Source: an uncultured Cyclobacteriaceae bacterium
Lineage (GTDB): Bacteria; Bacteroidota; Bacteroidia; Cytophagales; Cyclobacteriaceae
NCBI GenBank assembly: GCA_947492745.1
Contig: CANLOE010000071.1
Coordinates: forward strand, 1 to 38,665
Direction: 5' to 3'
Length of the DNA: 38,665 nt
Positions within the stretch are counted from its first letter, which is position 1; each line of letters begins with the position of its first letter. A program made the translations under genes and the position numbers. Positions 35,131 to 38,665 of the stretch are shown here, piece after piece. Below the pieces are notes generated by a model. The model saw only the letters and a list, made by a program, of their open reading frames with translations, searched no databases and was not told the DNA's origin.

Positions 35131-35434
35131 TCACTATACCCGATATCTACTTCCCATTAAAAGACAAACCGTATAAATTTGCATAATAAATAGAGGGATT
35201 GTATTTTTCAGCCACAGATTGAAAAAGAGTTTCTTTATTGCTTTTTTCTATTAAAAATCTACGATTTTCATTTACAATCATAGTATTAAGGAGTAGTTGG
35301 CCCTCATTTAATGTTTTTTCTTAAATAAAATATCCCAATAACCTGCTTTGCTGGTTACTATTTTCGGCTTTAAGATATTAAACAGTATAACCATATTTAT
35401 AACACCCTAATCGGTGTTTGTAATTTCTTGAATA
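35131..35434. other. leader region between the two surface-protein genes
   Basis: AT-rich with no gene. A weak hairpin TAACCTGCTTTGCTGGTTA at 35339-35357, followed by CTATTTTC, may end transcription of the preceding gene. CACC-CTAATC-GGTG near 35404-35417 is a smaller stem. Confidence 0.35.
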
Positions 35435-35480
35435 CCCCCTCACCGCATCCATGAATTATAAGGATAGCGGTCGAAGGGGG
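35435..35480 (+). promoter_or_regulatory. long hairpin in the 5' leader of the SprB-like gene
   Basis: CCCCCT (35435-35440) pairs with AGGGGG (35475-35480), and ACCGCATCC (35442-35450) pairs with GGATAGCGGT (35462-35471) with one bulged A; the loop is 11 bases. The stem ends 14 bases before the ATG, and its 3' strand AGGGGG is the only Shine-Dalgarno-like stretch, so folding could mask it. No T-run follows, so it is not a usual terminator. Confidence 0.55.
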
Positions 35481-35494
35481 AAACGTATACAATT

Positions 35495-38400
35495 ATGAAA
35501 AGGACATCTACGCTCTTACTATTCTTTTACCTATTCCTCTTCCTTTCGGAGGTCAATGCCCAGACGGAAATCTGTAATGATGGCATTGATAACGATGGCG
35601 ACGGTTTTATCGACTGTTGGGATGCCGACTGTACCTTCAACGATGATTGTAAGGGCGCCCCCTTACAGCCTACCCCCCAGTGTGAACAGGCACCCGCAGA
35701 AATCCCCGATTTTTCCATGCAACTGGACTGGGCCTCCCCTGACGAGTCCGCATTCCACCTGGGAAGAGCTGCCATAGGTGATATGGACGGAGATGGGATG
35801 CCAGAAGTAGTCACCAATAACCTGATGACCAGAACCCTGACCATTCTTAACGGTCAGGACGGAAGCATCGAACTACAGCGCTTTATCGGAGATGTCCTTT
35901 CTCCTCGATACGATATCGCTATTGCCAACATCGATACCAATGACCCTACGGATGTCTGTGGTGAGATATTTACCTATGGCTCTTTCTACAATTCCAGTAT
36001 CGGTGCAAACGAGTGGCGTTTGGCTTCTTATGATTGCCAGTTGAACTTGAGATGGGTGGTAACCATAGAGGTCGATCCTGGAACCTTAGGCATAGCGGAT
36101 TTTGACCGTGACGGTCGCCCCGAACTCTATTACCGTAATGAAATACGCGATGCGAGGACAGGAACACTTATCGTCAGTGGCGGGTCACGTCGAGATATGC
36201 TCCGTATCAATGGAGGAAGTGTCGCTATCGATATGGACAACGGTACCACGGCCAGTGATTTGGAACTGGTCGCCGGAGGAACCATTTATGACGTCAATCT
36301 AGGTGATCGCTCCGCAAATAGTGGTTTTCTGACCGTAAGAAAAAGTCTCAGTGATTATAGAGTAAAGAGATTCAACGACAATCCAGTGAGCATGACGAGC
36401 GTAGCTGATTACAACTTGGACGGTAATGTCGATATACTTGCCTCTGGCGCCGATTCCAGAGGGGTTACTACCGTATTCTTCTGGGACGTAACGAACAATA
36501 CTGTCCTCAAATATGCTGATATCCTGAACCGTTTTGACAGCCTGACCTGCGTCGATGATGTCTTGAAGCAACGCTACCTAAATGGTTGGGAGAATGGTAC
36601 GGGCCGTCTGAATGTTGGCGACCTCGATGGCGACGGCAAGATGAACGTCTCCTATGTTGCCGGAAGGTTTCTTTACGCTCTCAACGAAGACATGACGCTC
36701 AAGTGGAAAATAGAAGTTAAGGAACAGACTTCGGGGTATACCGGCTGTACGCTCTTCGACTTCAACGGGGACGGAAAGCTGGAAGTGGTCTATCGCGATG
36801 AAGGCTCCCTTTATATTATCGATGGCGATACGGGCAACCAATACCCCTCCGTCCGCTGTATCTCCAGAACGGCCCGCGACTATCCCATGGTGGTCGATGT
36901 GGATGCCGATGGAGAAACAGAGATCTGTGTCATCTGCGGTACCGATGACGATGCCGCTTCCGAACCGAGAAATTTCTGTAATTTTGGTTTTTCCCGATAT
37001 GCCCAAGTGCGTGTCTACAAGACGGCCGCTGATCCCTGGGTACCCTCACGCCGGCTCTGGAACCAGCACGGCTACTTCAATGTGAACATCAACGACAATC
37101 TCAAAGTGCCCATCGTCCAGCAGAAGCACCACCTGGTCTACAATGACGACAGTGACGTCGTCTGCTCCTTCGGACCGAAGAACCCGCGCCCGCTGAACTC
37201 CTTCCTGAACCAGAGTCCCTACTTCGATGCGCGCGGCTGTCCCACCTACGTGGTACCGAACCTGGCCGTGATCGAGAACTCCCTCAGGGTAGTGCCTCCC
37301 GTCTGCCCCGAGCGCGACTTCGGCTTCGAGTTCCAGATTACCAACCGTGGCGACATCGCCCTGACCCGTGGCACGGAGATTCCCGTCAGCTTCTACAGCG
37401 GCGACCCCGAACAGCCCGGCGCACTATTGCTGCGCACGGTACGGACCAGGCTCATCGACGATTTCGACGGCCCCCCACTGGGTGCCGACAGGGTCAACAA
37501 AACCAACGGCGAGATACTGACCTTCCGCTTCAACGGCGGCAGCGGTGACTACGAGTACCCCGTCATCCGCGGCCCCGGGGGCAACTTCACCCTGTTCATC
37601 GCCCTGAACGACAACGGCACCGCCGCACCGTTGGTACCCGTGCCCCCTACGGGAAAATGGGCCAGTTCGGAGATCATCGAGTGCGACTACGGTGACAACA
37701 TACTGAGCGCGCCCGTGGAATCGGACCCTTTTTCTCTGGAAGTGGCCAAGGAGAAGGACAACGTGGCCTGCGACGATGTGCCGGGCAACGGTTCGGCCTT
37801 CGCCTACCTGACACTGAACGCCGACGGCAGCCCCGTTATCGAACCCAACCTGGACTTTACCTGGTACTTCGGTGGCGTGGCCGATGTGGGCGACTCGGTG
37901 GTGACCACGGGCCAGATCGCTACGGGACTGGACTCGGAAACCTATACGGTCGTGGCCACGGACCGTGTCACGGGTTGCGCTTCGGAACCCGCACCCATTA
38001 CCATCGGCGGCGGCAGCCGCGAGTTCAGCGCGGAGATAGCGAAACTGGGCGATGTGACGGGCTGTGCCTCCCCGAACGGGCGGCTGCGCGCAGTGCTCAG
38101 TAAGAACGGCACTCGCCTGAGCGATGCGGAGGTCCGCAGCCGTTTCGACCTGGTCTGGGCCGTCAGTACGGATGCGGACGGTGATGACCCGCTGGGCCGT
38201 GACGTGACCATCGGTGGCCTCTCGGAGGGCGACTACATCCTGCTGGTGACCGAGCGTGCCACGGGCTGCCGCGAGACGCCCCGTGGTACCGTGGAGCGCA
38301 TCCCCTACGACGGCCGCATCACTGTGACCACGGAGGACGACGACTGCTCCGCTACCCTCACGGGCAGTGCCAGTGCCAGTGTCGGCGGTTCCACATCGGG

Positions 38401-38665
38401 ATATACCTTCGTTTGGTCAGAGGGACGTGGCGTGCGCCCTGGTACCGATACGCTACATGCAGTAGCGCTCACTGGCTTAAGCGCAGGACCTTGGACGGTC
38501 TATGCCATAGACGATGCCACGGGCTGTAGCACCGATGCGGTCATCGTGGAGATTGGCGATGCGGCACCGCCCTCCATCTCCATCACCACCAAATCGGACC
38601 GCAGCACCTGTACGGCAGGCGCACCGAACGGCAGCATCACGGTGGACCTGCTCACCTCGGTGACC
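35495..38665 (+). CDS. SprB-like giant surface adhesin, 3'-truncated by the window end
   Basis: Open from ATG at 35495 through the last base (1057 codons, no stop). Signal peptide MKRTSTLLLFFYLFLFLSEVNAQ is followed by EICNDGIDNDGDGFIDCWD, a motif common at the N-terminus of Bacteroidota surface proteins. Then come FG-GAP/VCBS-type loops (GDMDGDGMPE, ADFDRDGRPE, ADYNLDGNVD, GDLDGDGKMN, DFNGDGKLE, DVDADGETE) to about residue 490, a conserved middle region (RLWNQHGYFNVNINDNLKVP), and from about residue 740 SprB-like repeats, each with a cysteine pair and turns like LSEGDYILLVTERATGC and LSAGPWTVYAIDDATGC. GC content rises sharply at about 36600. A T9SS signal is expected in the missing C-terminus. 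Probably a gliding or attachment adhesin. Confidence 0.9.
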   Translation, partial: MKRTSTLLLFFYLFLFLSEVNAQTEICNDGIDNDGDGFIDCWDADCTFNDDCKGAPLQPTPQCEQAPAEIPDFSMQLDWASPDESAFHLGRAAIGDMDGDGMPEVVTNNLMTRTLTILNGQDGSIELQRFIGDVLSPRYDIAIANIDTNDPTDVCGEIFTYGSFYNSSIGANEWRLASYDCQLNLRWVVTIEVDPGTLGIADFDRDGRPELYYRNEIRDARTGTLIVSGGSRRDMLRINGGSVAIDMDNGTTASDLELVAGGTIYDVNLGDRSANSGFLTVRKSLSDYRVKRFNDNPVSMTSVADYNLDGNVDILASGADSRGVTTVFFWDVTNNTVLKYADILNRFDSLTCVDDVLKQRYLNGWENGTGRLNVGDLDGDGKMNVSYVAGRFLYALNEDMTLKWKIEVKEQTSGYTGCTLFDFNGDGKLEVVYRDEGSLYIIDGDTGNQYPSVRCISRTARDYPMVVDVDADGETEICVICGTDDDAASEPRNFCNFGFSRYAQVRVYKTAADPWVPSRRLWNQHGYFNVNINDNLKVPIVQQKHHLVYNDDSDVVCSFGPKNPRPLNSFLNQSPYFDARGCPTYVVPNLAVIENSLRVVPPVCPERDFGFEFQITNRGDIALTRGTEIPVSFYSGDPEQPGALLLRTVRTRLIDDFDGPPLGADRVNKTNGEILTFRFNGGSGDYEYPVIRGPGGNFTLFIALNDNGTAAPLVPVPPTGKWASSEIIECDYGDNILSAPVESDPFSLEVAKEKDNVACDDVPGNGSAFAYLTLNADGSPVIEPNLDFTWYFGGVADVGDSVVTTGQIATGLDSETYTVVATDRVTGCASEPAPITIGGGSREFSAEIAKLGDVTGCASPNGRLRAVLSKNGTRLSDAEVRSRFDLVWAVSTDADGDDPLGRDVTIGGLSEGDYILLVTERATGCRETPRGTVERIPYDGRITVTTEDDDCSATLTGSASASVGGSTSGYTFVWSEGRGVRPGTDTLHAVALTGLSAGPWTVYAIDDATGCSTDAVIVEIGDAAPPSISITTKSDRSTCTAGAPNGSITVDLLTSVT

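Noticed and set aside
35527-37006. Minus-strand ORFs over the SprB-like gene
   Set aside because: The plus-strand frame from 35495 has a signal peptide and ordered FG-GAP motifs and stays open to the window end; the minus ORFs are shadows of a codon-biased gene.

Overview
The window looks like chromosomal DNA from a gliding-type member of the Bacteroidota, probably of Cytophagales grade. This is inferred from type IX secretion (T9SS) C-terminal sorting domains of both A and B type, a PorP/SprF-family membrane protein, gliding-associated adhesins, Bacteroidota-style promoter boxes (TAnnTTTG) and the gene families present. No rRNA, tRNA, CRISPR array or intact transposase was seen.

Layout. 1-5960: M16 zinc peptidase lipoprotein, a repeat-rich gap, then a PPTase/metallo-beta-lactamase-fold gene pair. 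5960-8430: repeats around a DUF2062 membrane protein. 8430-11210: an alkylation-damage-like cluster, all on the minus strand: an AraC-methyltransferase Ada half, an alpha/beta hydrolase, a 2OG-Fe(II) oxygenase and a separate Ada zinc-domain protein. 12040-14690: a DUF2157-DUF4401-GDYXXLXY membrane operon. 15100-17080: a secreted beta-helix/ricin-type protein with a T9SS signal. 17400-19250: a dead IS3-family transposase carrying four smaller inserted elements. 19357-21673: a lipoprotein plus a T9SS-exported subtilase, flanked by inverted copies of a ~215-bp repeat. 22980-24840: thioredoxin, a TrpF-like barrel lacking the usual cysteine, and a TruC-like pseudouridine synthase. 25990-27360: a HU-like/TM/SPOR protein. 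28600-38665: a surface/gliding cluster with an outer-membrane barrel, a PorP/SprF-coiled-coil-SPOR fusion, a large T9SS type B protein, and the first 1057 codons of a SprB-like adhesin that runs off the window.

The most striking signal is between the genes. Almost every large gap is packed with short non-coding elements. The main superfamily (types A, B, C, D; about 164-170 bp) starts CCC, ends GGG and is flanked by 5-bp AT-rich direct repeats of the form TTNAA or TTTAT. It has a central hairpin of the type RTAGC-NNN-GCTAY. Three of these elements sit head to tail inside the IS3 transposase, each separated by TTAAA, and removing them restores the reading frame. Some copies have recombined arms. 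A second element, N (161 bp), is nested at the same internal position of two host elements in opposite orientations. A third family, E (about 180-290 bp, ends GAGACTGTTTT/AAAACAGTCTC), lies 20-40 bp upstream of three start codons. Together they look like several non-autonomous, MITE-like families that share a hairpin core and whose mobilising enzyme is not in the window.
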